From: CAVYHX01 sp963768415
Lineage (GTDB): Bacteria; Pseudomonadota; Gammaproteobacteria; UBA9214
Assembly (NCBI GenBank): GCA_963768415.1
Contig: CAVYHX010000008.1
Span: 1 to 64,000 of the forward strand
Length of the DNA: 64,000 bases
Direction of reading: 5' to 3'
This document shows positions 30,907-43,048 of this stretch, piece after piece (position 1 is the first letter of the stretch; each line of letters starts with the position of its first letter). The position numbers and the translations under genes are program-made. The notes beneath the pieces were generated by a model, which worked only from the letters and a program-made list of their open reading frames with translations, searched no databases and was not told where the DNA came from.

Positions 30907-32595
30907 CCTGCCGCCCTTTGCCGTCTTCTTTGCCGGCGCACTGCTGGTTGCACTGGCGCCGGTACGTCTGCACAAGTTCCTGCTGCTGCTTGTTCCCGTG
31001 GTCGGTGGCCTGCAGCTGCTGGGGATACCGGAAGCGCATGTTATTGCCGTCCCGGCAATGGGCTATGAACTGATACTGTACCGGGTCGACCGGCTGAGCC
31101 TGTTGTTCGGGTACATTTTCACGCTCGCCGCCTTTATCAGTATTGTCTTTTCCCTGCATCTGCGCGACCGTCTCCAGCATGTGTCCGGACTGGTCTATGC
31201 CGGCAGTGCGCTGGGGGCGGTGTTTGCCGGCGACCTGATCACCCTGTTTGTGTTCTGGGAGCTGACGGCAATTTCCTCTGTATTCCTGATCTGGGCCAGG
31301 GCGCACACCGGCGTCCATGGGCGCAGGCTGGCGCTACCTGGTCATCCAGTTCGGATCGGGCCTGCTGCTGCTGGCCGGCATCCTGATCCGCTACAGCGAA
31401 ACCGGGTCACTGGCGTTTACCTATATCGGCCTTGACGGGCTGTCGGGCTGGCTGATATTCAGCGCATTTGGCATCAAATGCGCCTTCCCGCTGTTGCATA
31501 GCTGGCTGACCGATGCCTACCCCAGGGCCACGCCAACGGGCGCGGTGTTCCTCAGTGTCTTTACGACCAAGGTGGCGGTCTATGCCCTGGCGCGCGGCTT
31601 TCCCGGCACCGAGATCCTGATCTATATCGGCGCCCTGATGACCTGCTTTCCGATCTTCTATGCCGTTATTGAAAATGATCTGCGGCGGGTGCTGGGTTAC
31701 AGCTTGATCAACCAGCTCGGCTTCATGGTATGCGGTATCGGCATTGGTACCACTCTTGCCATCAATGGTGCGGTATCGCATGCCTTCAGCCATATTATTT
31801 ACAAGGCCCTGCTGTTCATGTCCATGGGCGCGGTGCTGCACATGACCGGAAAGATCAAGGGCACCGAGCTCGGCGGACTCTACAAAACCATGCCGGTCAC
31901 GACGGGCCTGTGTATTATCGGTTCCTGCTCGATTTCAGCATTTCCCCTGTTCAGCGGTTTCGTCAGCAAGTCGATGGTGCTGGCCGCCGCGCTGGAGGAA
32001 AACCACGACTGGGTCTGGCTGGCATTACTGCTTGCCTCGGCCGGCGTATTTCACCATGCCGGCATCAAGATTCCGTTCTTTACCTTCTTCGCACGGGATT
32101 CCGGTATTCGTGTATCTGAACCGCCACTTAACATGCTGCTGGCGATGGGACTGGCCGCTGTGTTGTGCGTGTTCATCGGTATCTGGCCCGGTGTGCTGTA
32201 CAGCCTGTTGCCGTACCCCGTGGAATATTCCCCCTATACGGCCACGCATGTACTTGCACAGCTGCAATTGCTGTTCTTTGCGGCGCTGGCATTTACCTGG
32301 CTCAAATTGAGCGGTCTGTACCCGCCGGAGACGCGGTCGAGTCAATATTGATGCGGAGTGGGTCTACCGCTGGCTGGGGCCGCGGGCCGTCAGTCAGGCG
32401 ACGCAGGTGCTCAGCCGCTGGCATGCACATATGCGCATCGGTTTTCTGAGACACGTAGGGAGTCTGTTTGGCACGCTGTTCCTGTATCACGGACCGCGGG
32501 GAATCCTGGCGCGCACCTGGCCGACCGGCAGCATGGTGCTGTGGGTTGCCGTGCTGCTGGGCGCCTATCTGCTTGCCTACCTGTTGAGATTCTGA
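30896..32595 (+). CDS. third NuoL/M/N-like antiporter subunit (two frameshifts)
   Basis: A 565-residue subunit after removing two extra bases (near 31320 and 32337). It shows LFVFWELTAISSVFLIW (helix-5 Glu), GIKCAFPLLHSWLTDAYPRATPTG (Lys and the LHSWL-DA loop), TTKVAVYALARGF, and YSLINQLGFMVCGIG. The C-terminal extension (AEWVYRWLGPRAVSQATQVL ... PTGSMVLWVAVLLGAYLLAYL) reads in the next frame. Mrp systems normally have two such subunits (A and D); this operon has three. A 66-70 bp repeat array starts 10 bp after the stop. Confidence 0.85.
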
Positions 32596-32605
32596 GTTAT
32601 CACGC

Positions 32606-32936
32606 GTAGGGCGCAATAGCGCAGCGTATTGCGCCGAATGTCCCCTACCCGTTTCGATCAAATCAACCCTTGTAGGGCGCAATAGCGCAGCGTATTGCGC
32701 CGAATGATCCCCTACCCGTTTCGATCAAATCAACCCTTGTAGGGCGCAATAGCGCAGCGTATTGCGCCGAATGATCCCCTGCTGCCGGTCTCGATCGAAT
32801 CAACCCTTGTAGGGCGCAATAGCGCAGCGTATTGCGCCGAATGTCCCCTACCCGTTTCGATCAAATCAACCCTTGTAGGGCGCAATAGCGCAGCGTATTG
32901 CGCCGAATGATCCCCTGCCGGTCTCGATCGAATCAG
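32606..32936. repeat. five copies of a 66-70 bp palindromic repeat
   Basis: GTAGGGCGCAATAGCGCAGC begins at 32606, 32672, 32739, 32809 and 32875. Each copy contains the palindrome GGCGCAATA-GCGCAGCG-TATTGCGCC, followed by a linker (CCCTACCCGTTTCGATCAAAT) that varies by a few bases. The array fills the space between the convergent mrp operon and nhaD, where hairpins could end both transcripts. A single reverse copy lies at 12014. No cas genes are nearby and the 'spacers' are themselves repeated. Confidence 0.85.
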
Positions 32937-34351
32937 AAATAGTCACTGTTTAGCCACATATGGGCATAAATACTGGCGACATAACCGAGCGCAATGACCG
33001 GGCTCCATTTGAGATGACCGAAGAAGGTATATTTACCCCGGGCGTGGCCCATTAGCGCAACCCCGGCAGCCGAGCCGACCGAGAGCAGGCTGCCACCCAC
33101 ACCGGCGGTGAGTGTGACCAGTAACCACTGGCCGGTGGACATGTCGGGCTGCATAGTGAGCACGGCAAACATGACCGGGATGTTGTCCACAACTGCAGAC
33201 AGCAGACCAACGCTGATATTGGCTGCGGTAGCGCCCCACTGGGTATACATGAGTTCCGATACCATACCAAGGTAACCGATAAAGCCCAGTCCACCGACGC
33301 AGGCAACGACCCCGTAGAAAAACAGCAGGGTGTCCCATTCGGCGCGTGCCACAGGACGGAAAACATCGAAGGGTATGACATCGCCGAGCTGCCCGTCATG
33401 CTCGGCGTTGTCCGGACTGGCATGTTCACGGTGTGCGGTTTTCTTCAGATAAAACCCGAACAGCTGCAGGTAGCTCAGCCCGGTCAGCATGCCGATGACC
33501 GGCGGCAGATGCAGGACGCTGTGGAATGATACGGCAGTTACAATGGTGAGCAGGAACAGTACGATAATCCGGCGTGCGCCACGCATCAGTGGAATTCTAT
33601 ACCCGCCGGGCACGGGTTTCAGGTTGGGTACGGCAAGTGACATTATGACAGCCGGCACAAGGAAATTAAGCAGCGCCGGCAGGAACAGGGCAAAGAAGTC
33701 CCAAAAATCCACAATGCCCTTCTGCCAGACCATCAGGGTCGTAATATCACCGAATGGCGAGAACGCGCCGCCGGCATTGGCAGCAACGACGATGTTGATA
33801 CAGGCCAGTGTGACAAAGCGATTATTGTCACCGCCCACGGCCAGCACCACGGCACACATGAGTAACGCCGTGGTCAGGTTATCCGCCACGGGTGATATGA
33901 AAAACGCCAGGATTCCGGTAATCCAGAACAGCGCACGGAAACTGAAACCGCGGGCAATCAACCAGCCCCGCAGGGCATCGAACACGCGCCGCTCGTCCAT
34001 GGCGTTGATGTAGGTCATCGCGACCAGCAGAAACAACATCAACTCCGCATATTCCAGCAGCGTATGGCGCACGGCCTGCTCCGCCATATGCGGCATTCCG
34101 TGGGCATTGTAGACCCACGCAATGGTGCCCCAGATGATACCGGCAGCCAGGATCACGGGCTTGGACTTGCGCAGATTGGTAAATTCCTCGGCCATCACCA
34201 CCAGGTAGGCCAGCAGGAAGATGACAATGGCAAACAGACCGGCCCAGTGGCCGGTCAAATCGAGCTGCTGTTCACCGTATACCGCGGCCAGCACAGCTTC
34301 GGGCAGCATTGCCAGACATGTGACGGCCGCAAATCTCATCAAACAATACAT
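32933..34351 (-). CDS. nhaD: Na+/H+ antiporter NhaD
   Basis: A 472-residue polytopic membrane protein of the NhaD family (ion transporter superfamily). A hydrophobic N-terminus (FAAVTCLAMLPEAVLAAVYG) is followed by 11-12 helices with NhaD motifs: VVMAEEFTNLRKSKPV, ISPVADNLTTALLM, VAANAGGAFSPFGDITTLMVW and SAVVDNIPVMFAVLTM. NhaD exports Na+ at alkaline pH and is typical of marine and alkaliphilic bacteria. Convergent with the Mrp operon. The start may be M5 instead of M1. Confidence 0.92.
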   Translation of the reverse strand: MYCLMRFAAVTCLAMLPEAVLAAVYGEQQLDLTGHWAGLFAIVIFLLAYLVVMAEEFTNLRKSKPVILAAGIIWGTIAWVYNAHGMPHMAEQAVRHTLLEYAELMLFLLVAMTYINAMDERRVFDALRGWLIARGFSFRALFWITGILAFFISPVADNLTTALLMCAVVLAVGGDNNRFVTLACINIVVAANAGGAFSPFGDITTLMVWQKGIVDFWDFFALFLPALLNFLVPAVIMSLAVPNLKPVPGGYRIPLMRGARRIIVLFLLTIVTAVSFHSVLHLPPVIGMLTGLSYLQLFGFYLKKTAHREHASPDNAEHDGQLGDVIPFDVFRPVARAEWDTLLFFYGVVACVGGLGFIGYLGMVSELMYTQWGATAANISVGLLSAVVDNIPVMFAVLTMQPDMSTGQWLLVTLTAGVGGSLLSVGSAAGVALMGHARGKYTFFGHLKWSPVIALGYVASIYAHMWLNSDYF

Positions 34352-34470
34352 TTCAGGATGTACCTCAATACTTTGGATTCATCATCAGAGAAGACCGGGA
34401 CAGATCCCGGTTCAGCTTAATTCGTCAAACCACACCAGACGGACGCCAATGATACAGGTATGAATAAAAA

Positions 34471-34602
34471 TGGGGACATTCCAGATTTTTAAATCCACCG
34501 CGCAATTCGGGTGAAAAATCCGGTATAAGGACAATAAATGGGGACATTCCAGATTTTAATCGACCCGGTTAAGCGGGTGAAAAATCTGGAATGTCCCCAT
34601 TT
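34471..34602. repeat. GGGGACATTCC inverted-repeat element
   Basis: TGGGGACATTCCAGATTTT occurs at 34471 and at ~34540, and its reverse complement AAAATCTGGAATGTCCCCA closes the element at 34582-34600. The second half is a long hairpin with GGGTGAAAAAT repeated internally. The same GGGACATTCCAG border flanks the array at 24548-25107. Such borders are common beside REP-associated (RAYT) transposase genes, although none is present here. It abuts the lpd stop. Confidence 0.75.
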
Positions 34603-36042
34603 TTATGATCGGCGCTTGCTTCTTGCGATATGCAGTGCGCGGCCATCAACGGCGAGTGCGGCTTCGTGCAGGGCTTCAGATAACGTGGGGTGCGCGAAGA
34701 TGGTGCGCGCGATATCCTCGCTGCTGGCATCGAATTCCATGGCCATGACCGCCTGACCGATCAGCTCCGACGCGGACGCGCCGATGATGTGGACGCCGAG
34801 AACACGATCGGTTGTGGCGTCGCTCAGCACTTTTACCATGCCATCCGTCTCGTGCATGGCGCGCGCACGGCCGCTGGCGGCGAACGGGAACATCCCGCTG
34901 CGGTACTCCACGCCATGCTGTTTGAGCACCTCTTCGGTCGCGCCTACCCAGGCAATTTCGGGATGGGTATAGATTACCGAGGCGATGGCTTCATAATTGA
35001 CTTCTCCGCCCTGTCCGGCGATCCGCTCGGCGACGGCAACGCCCTCCTCGGAGCCCTTGTGTGCAAGCATCGGTCCGCGCACGGCATCGCCGATGGCATA
35101 CACGCTCGGCAGACTGGTCTCGCAATAATCGTTCACATGTATGAAACCGCCCTCATCCAGCAGCAGCTCGGCCTCGGCAGAAGCGAGATCTTCCGTGGCG
35201 GGGCGGCGTCCGACGGCGACGATCAGGCGATCCACACTCAATGCATGCTTGCCGGACGCATCCTGGTACTCCAGCGTCACCTCCTTGTCAGTTAGCTCGC
35301 TCGACTTGACCAGGGCGCCCAGCCGAATATCCAGGCCCTGTTTCTGGTACAGCTTCAACGCCGATTTCGCAATCAGCTTGTCCGCCATGGCCAGAAATTC
35401 TTCCTGTGCCTCCAGCAGCGTAACCTCGGCACCCAGCCGCCGCCAGACGCTGCCCAGTTCCAGTCCGATGACGCCGGCACCGATCACACCCAGACGCCCG
35501 GGTACCGTATCCCATTCCAGCGCGCCGGCGGAATCCACAATCCGGTCGTCCGCGAGCGGCACGGCATCCAGCGTCACCGGAGCGGAACCGGGCGCGAGGA
35601 TTACGTGGTCCGCCGAGATGGTTTTCTTTTTACCCTTGTGCGGCACTACAGTGACCTTGCGGTCGGGCTGCAGCTGTCCGCGGCCCTGAAACCAGTCGAT
35701 GAGATTCGCAACGAACAGGCCGGCAATTCCCTGGGTAAGATCCCTGACAATCTTGTCCTTGTGTCCGATCATGGCTGCAACATCCAGTTCGACACCCGTC
35801 ACATTGATGCCATGGCCGGCACTGCCGTGCTGCATACGGTCGTAGAACTCGGAGCTTTCCAGCAACGCCTTCGAGGGAATGCAGCCGGCATTCAGACAGG
35901 TTCCGCCCAGCGTCGGCTTGCCGGTCTTGTCAAGCCAGTCATCGACACAGGCGGTCTGCAAACCGAGCTGTGCGCAACGGATGGCAGCGACATAACCTGC
36001 CGGACCGCCGCCGATTACAATAACGTCATAGTGTTTTTTCAT
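34603..36042 (-). CDS. lpd: dihydrolipoyl dehydrogenase (E3)
   Basis: A 479-residue flavoprotein disulfide reductase that reoxidises the lipoyl groups of 2-oxo acid dehydrogenases with NAD+. Features: FAD-binding VIVIGGGPAGYVAAIRCAQLG, redox-active GGTCLNAGCIPSKALL, NAD-binding LGVIGAGVIGLELGSVW, second FAD site VYAIGDAVRGPMLAHKG, and the C-terminal His-Glu pair region (AHPTLSEALHEAAL). It is the third gene of the sucA-sucB-lpd operon, 211 bp after sucB. Confidence 0.95.
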   Translation of the reverse strand: MKKHYDVIVIGGGPAGYVAAIRCAQLGLQTACVDDWLDKTGKPTLGGTCLNAGCIPSKALLESSEFYDRMQHGSAGHGINVTGVELDVAAMIGHKDKIVRDLTQGIAGLFVANLIDWFQGRGQLQPDRKVTVVPHKGKKKTISADHVILAPGSAPVTLDAVPLADDRIVDSAGALEWDTVPGRLGVIGAGVIGLELGSVWRRLGAEVTLLEAQEEFLAMADKLIAKSALKLYQKQGLDIRLGALVKSSELTDKEVTLEYQDASGKHALSVDRLIVAVGRRPATEDLASAEAELLLDEGGFIHVNDYCETSLPSVYAIGDAVRGPMLAHKGSEEGVAVAERIAGQGGEVNYEAIASVIYTHPEIAWVGATEEVLKQHGVEYRSGMFPFAASGRARAMHETDGMVKVLSDATTDRVLGVHIIGASASELIGQAVMAMEFDASSEDIARTIFAHPTLSEALHEAALAVDGRALHIARSKRRS

Positions 36043-36253
36043 ATAATGAATTGTCTCATTGTTGTTCCATAAACCCCCTCTCCCTCAGGGAGAGGGCTGG
36101 GGAGAGGGGATCAAAACAGAAGTCATTCTGCTATTGAAGCCCCTCATCCTGACCTTCTCCCGGAGTACCCAAAAAACGGGCATAAAGGAGAAGGGACCCA
36201 CTGTTTTGAGATGGTCAGCCCCCATTACTGAAGGCTCTGCGCATACAGCCTTA
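36043..36253. other. sucB-lpd intergenic region with palindromic repeat
   Basis: No gene. It contains CCCCCTCTCCCTCAGGGAGAGG followed by CTGGGGAGAGGGG (about 36065-36107), a repeat of a type widely dispersed in proteobacterial genomes. A second CTTCTCC...GGAGAAGG pair lies at about 36153-36196. Such hairpins within an operon can lower downstream expression or stabilise upstream mRNA. Confidence 0.6.
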
Positions 36254-37565
36254 TTATACATCCAGCAGCATGCTCGCCGGGTCTTCCAGCAGTTCCTTGA
36301 TAGTGACGAGAAAGGTCACCGCGCTCTTGCCGTCCACGATACGGTGATCGTAGGTCAGTGCCAGATACATGATCGGCCGAATCACGATTTCACCGTCGAC
36401 CACGACGGGTCGGTCCACGATATTGTGCATGCCGAGAATGGCGCTCTGCGGTGTATTCAGGATCGGCGTGGACAGCATGGAGCCGAAGACGCCGCCATTG
36501 GTAATGGAAAACGTGCCGCCGGTGATATCGTCCATGGACAACTTGTTGGAGCGGGCCTTGTTGGCGAACTCCATAATCTCGGTTTCAATCTCGGCCAGGC
36601 TCATGTATTCGGCATTGCGCAGAATCGGCACCACCAGGCCGCGGTCACTGCTGATGGCAACGCCGATATCGCAAAATCCATGGTAGACAATTTCATCACC
36701 GTCGATGGATGCATTGATATCCGGATGCCGTTTCAATGCCTCGGCTGCCGCACGGACAAAAAACGACATGAAGCCCAGGCGCACCCCGTGACGCTGCTCG
36801 AATGCCGCACGGTGTTTCTCGCGCAGTGTCTTGATGGGCAGCATGTTGACCTCATTGAAGGTGGTCAGCATGGCGGTGTTCTGTGACGCATACAGCAGGC
36901 GTTCGGCCACGCGCGCGCGCAGGCGTGACATGGGTACGCGCTTCTGCGGGCGGTCCCCGTCAACCTCGGGCAGGCCGGGCGTGCGCAGCACCTCCGACAC
37001 CGGTTGCGCCGGCGCGGCCGGTTTAGCTGCCGGCGCCGGGGCCGGTGGTGCGGGCGTCACGGTCTCCGCTGCTGCCGGGGCCGGCGGGTGTAGCGAGAAA
37101 GGCAAGCACATCGCCCTTGGTGATACGGCCATTTTTGCCGGTACCGGTAATCAGGCCGGGATCGAGGTGATGTTCCGCAACGAGCCTGCGTGCCGCGGGC
37201 CCCAGCGCCTTTTGCTCCCCGGCCGGCGCTTTGGCGGCAGCTTGTGGCGCCTGCGGCTTGGCGGCCGCCGGTGCTGGCTGCGGTTTGGCGGCCGCCGGCG
37301 CCTCCGGTTGCGCCGGTTTCCCGGTGCCGTTGGTGCTGATCAGTCCGAGCACCTCGGCGGAAGTCACCGTGTCACCGTTATTGAACAGGATTTTTTCCAG
37401 CACGCCATCGTCCGGCGCAGGGATTTCCAGCACTACCTTGTCAGTCTCGATATCCACCAGCGCTTCGTCACGCCGGATGGCGTCGCCGGGTTGCTTGTGC
37501 CAGGCCACCACCACACCGTCGGTGACGGACTCGGGTAATACGGGTACCTTGACTTCGATTGTCAT
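36254..37565 (-). CDS. sucB: 2-oxoglutarate dehydrogenase E2, dihydrolipoyl succinyltransferase (one frameshift)
   Basis: A 436-residue protein after removal of one extra base near 37082. N-terminal lipoyl domain with the modified lysine in ALVDIETDKVVLEIPA, an Ala/Pro-rich linker, a peripheral-subunit-binding domain (LGPAARRLVAEHHLDPGLI ... GRITKGDVLAFL), a second linker, and the catalytic acyltransferase domain (RVPMSRLRARVAERLL). The active-site motif LTYDHRIVDGKSAV is intact. It transfers the succinyl group from E1 to CoA. It lies 52 bp downstream of sucA. Confidence 0.92.
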
Positions 37566-37617
37566 GCCCTGTCCTTGTTACAACGAGTATCAACGGATTG
37601 CAGGGCGCGCCCTGCAG

Positions 37618-40455
<2,838 letters not shown>

Positions 40456-40550
40456 TTGACTATGAATTCACCTGGTATCTGCCGGTCCGCTTTCATATAC
40501 CCACGCACCTTATATAAACAGGTTATCGAATGCACCTGCTAAAACCTTAG

Positions 40551-40700
40551 GATCTTCCCCTGATCGAGTGGGCAACGTAATCAAATTAGACACTCCGCAT
40601 GCCTTCTGCTGGCAAGGTTGTTGGCCGAATGAATTCGGCCCTACTCAATCAAACCTGTAGGGTCGAATTCATTCGACCAGCGGTGTTTCATCGTGATCTG
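40551..40700. repeat. GAATTCATTCGGCC-type repeat cluster, copy 2
   Basis: Begins GGATCTTCCCCTGATCGAG and contains GGTTGTTGGCCGAATGAATTC, then CTGTAGGGTCGAATTCATTC and GACCAGCGGTGTTTC. All these blocks occur in the same relative order, reverse-complemented, at 8920-9052. This copy has about 60 extra bases near its left side. A third palindrome half (GAATTCGGCCCTACA) follows near 40752. Confidence 0.65.
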
Positions 40701-40810
40701 TCATCCAGATGCAGCTCTTGGCCGAATACCCGATAAAGCGCCGGGCACAAGTGAATTCGGCCCTACAACGGTAATTTACCCACTCGATATGGGGAAGACC
40801 CAAACCTTAG

Positions 40811-40937
40811 GAAGCTCTGATAAATTTGTCATTGCGACGACTGCATGGAGAAGGTGAGACCGGGAACCGGTCGAGAGGCTGGCCTGGGCCATGCAGTCGT
40901 CGCAATGACGGAAATATTTCAATTTATCAGAGCTTCC
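40811..40937. repeat. 127-bp near-perfect hairpin element
   Basis: GAAGCTCTGATAAATTTGTC at the left is matched by GAAATATTTCAATTTATCAG followed by AGCTTC at the right. Inner arms GTCATTGCGACGACTGCATG and CATGCAGTCGTCGCAATGAC are exact complements. Both arms are over 40 bp. The inner-arm sequence also occurs near 24575 (GTCATTGCGACGACTGCA). It resembles a small non-autonomous mobile repeat. The remaining 40938-41230 shows no gene apart from the promoter region of the downstream operon. Confidence 0.75.
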
Positions 40938-41230
40938 CTTAGCAGGCACCGGTCCCCGCAGCCATGCAGGTCATGCGTCGGACCGAACACCGGCGATCCG
41001 CCGACCGGCTCCTTACCAACGCCGGCGTGCCCACCCGGACCCTGCGCGGGTGCGCACCGTTGCCCGGAAAAAACCGCTTTGGAATCAGGAATCCCTGCCG
41101 ATAGTCAGGCATACATGCGGTATGGATACCGCGGTGCGGCGCCCGGCAACATGACCCCGGCCACCGCTGTCCGCCGGCTTCATAAATTATTTTTGTTGTT
41201 TATAAATAAATAGTTAGCGATGAGGAGGGA

Positions 41231-43042
41231 GTGATTTTGGAGGCAGCTGCCCGAGTACGGCTCACCCGGCAGGGTAAGGTCGATGAACACGCCGAACACG
41301 GTGTCGTCATGCTGGCACTGCCGGACGCTGATTCCGTCACCCCCGTCGCCTGCTGGCCACCCGGCCGGACGGTGTCACCGCTGTTGCTGGAAGTGGCCCG
41401 GTCGGCATTGCTATCGCACAACAGCGCCCTGCTCAGCAATCCGCACGAGCACGATTCCACCGAAGGAAAATTCGATGTGCTCGCCACCCCCCTGGTGGTC
41501 GGCGAGCGCGTGATCGGTGTTGTCGCGATGGAAGTCGCGCGGCGCCCGGATGCCAGCAAATGCGCGACCACGGAACTGCTCGAGTGGGGAACCCGCCAGC
41601 GCGCCACGCTGGAATTGCTGCAGTGGGGCTCCAGCCTGCTGGCACCCCTGGCACAGCAACACAACGATGGCTCCACGGAACACCTGGTGACGGCACTCGA
41701 GCTGGTTGCGCATTGCCTTGAGCACACCCACTTCCAGGCCGCCGCGACGACAGTCGCAACCGAACTCGCCTCCCGGCTGTCCTGCAATCGCGTCAGCATC
41801 GGACTCCTGCGCGGACACCGGGTACAACTGCGCGCCATGTCCCACAACGCCCGCTCGGGGGGCAAGACCAATCTCATGCGTGACATCGAGGCCGCCATGG
41901 AAGAGGCCATCGACCAGGATGCTGCGGTGGTCTACCCCGCCGGTGCGGAGAATGCAGCACTGGTCACCCATGCACACGCGGAACTGACCGAGCGGCACAG
42001 CAACGGCGCCGTGTGCACCGTCCCGCTGATCGATGACAATCAAATCATCGGGGCACTGACCCTGGAACGCTCCACGGACGATCCCTTCGACCAGCAGACC
42101 GTTGAACTCTGCACCCAGTTCGCCGCACTCATCGGCCCGGCGCTGGAACTCAAGCGGCGTGATGACCGCTGGATATTCGCCAAGCTGTACGCATCCCTGC
42201 GCAACCAGGCGGGCAAACTGGTCGGCCCGCGGCATACCGGCATGAAACTGATCGCCGGGTTGCTCGTCACCCTGTGCGGATTCATGTTTATCGCCGACGG
42301 TGACTACCGGGTCACCGCCAAGGCCGCGCTGGAAGGCAGCATCCAGCGCGTGGTGGTCGCGCCAATCGATGGCTTCATCTCCCAGTCCAGTGTGCGCGCC
42401 GGTGACCTGGTGCAGGCCGGCCAGCTCATGGGGGAACTCGATGACAAGGATCTGAAGCTGGAACAGCAAAAATGGTCCAGCCAGAAAGAGCAGTACACGC
42501 GTGAGTACCGCAGCGCCATGGCCAGTCATGACCGGGCCCAGGTTTCCATTCTCAGTGCGCAGATGGACCAGGCGCGGGCCGAACTGAAACTGGTCGAGGA
42601 ACAACTGGCGCGCATGCGCGTCGTCGCGCCGTTCGCCGGCGTGGTCGTCAGCGGTGATCTGAGCCAGTCGCTCGGCGCGCCGGTCGGACGCGGCGATGTA
42701 CTGTTCGAAGTGGCGCCGCTCGACTCCTACCGGCTGATACTGCGGGTCGAGGAGAACGGCATCCAGGATCTCGAGGTCGGCCAGCGTGGCCAGCTGCGGC
42801 TCTCCGGCCTGCCCGGCGAGAACCTGCCGTTTACCGTGGAGCGCATCACGCCGGTCTCGGAAACGGACAACAAGACCAATTTCTTTCGCGTCGAGGCCCG
42901 GCTGCTGGAGACGCATGCGCTGCTGCGCCCCGGCATGGAGGGCGTCGGCAAGATCGGCATCGGCGAGCGCAAGCTGATCTGGGTCTGGACGCACCGGCTG
43001 ATCGACTGGCTGCACCTGTGGCTGTGGTCCTGGTTACCCTGA
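41231..43042 (+). CDS. GAF-domain / HlyD membrane-fusion protein
   Basis: About 603 residues. The N-terminal ~310 residues are cytoplasmic and contain one clear GAF domain (about 165-310: LVAHCLEHTHFQAAATTVA, then VCTVPLIDDNQIIGALTLER), possibly preceded by a second degenerate one (FDVLATPLVVGERVIGVVAMEV). A single membrane helix (LIAGLLVTLCGFMFIADG) follows, then a HlyD-type periplasmic part with lipoyl-like half motifs (VVVAPIDGFISQSSVRAGDLVQAG; RVVAPFAGVVVSGDLSQSLG) around a helical hairpin. Start: GTG 41231 lies very close to GAGGAGGG, so TTG at 41237 has better spacing. First gene of an operon with the M50-HlyD, SecA-like and adaptor genes. Confidence 0.85.
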   Translation: MILEAAARVRLTRQGKVDEHAEHGVVMLALPDADSVTPVACWPPGRTVSPLLLEVARSALLSHNSALLSNPHEHDSTEGKFDVLATPLVVGERVIGVVAMEVARRPDASKCATTELLEWGTRQRATLELLQWGSSLLAPLAQQHNDGSTEHLVTALELVAHCLEHTHFQAAATTVATELASRLSCNRVSIGLLRGHRVQLRAMSHNARSGGKTNLMRDIEAAMEEAIDQDAAVVYPAGAENAALVTHAHAELTERHSNGAVCTVPLIDDNQIIGALTLERSTDDPFDQQTVELCTQFAALIGPALELKRRDDRWIFAKLYASLRNQAGKLVGPRHTGMKLIAGLLVTLCGFMFIADGDYRVTAKAALEGSIQRVVVAPIDGFISQSSVRAGDLVQAGQLMGELDDKDLKLEQQKWSSQKEQYTREYRSAMASHDRAQVSILSAQMDQARAELKLVEEQLARMRVVAPFAGVVVSGDLSQSLGAPVGRGDVLFEVAPLDSYRLILRVEENGIQDLEVGQRGQLRLSGLPGENLPFTVERITPVSETDNKTNFFRVEARLLETHALLRPGMEGVGKIGIGERKLIWVWTHRLIDWLHLWLWSWLP

Positions 43043-43048
43043 TGACCC

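Noticed and set aside
32606..32936. CRISPR array
   Set aside because: The regularly spaced repeats look superficially right, but the intervals are nearly identical to each other, the unit is a palindrome, and there are no cas genes.
41411..43015. 534-residue open frame antisense to the GAF-HlyD gene
   Set aside because: Mirror of a GC-rich coding strand. The sense protein has clear GAF, membrane and HlyD features, while the antisense translation has none.
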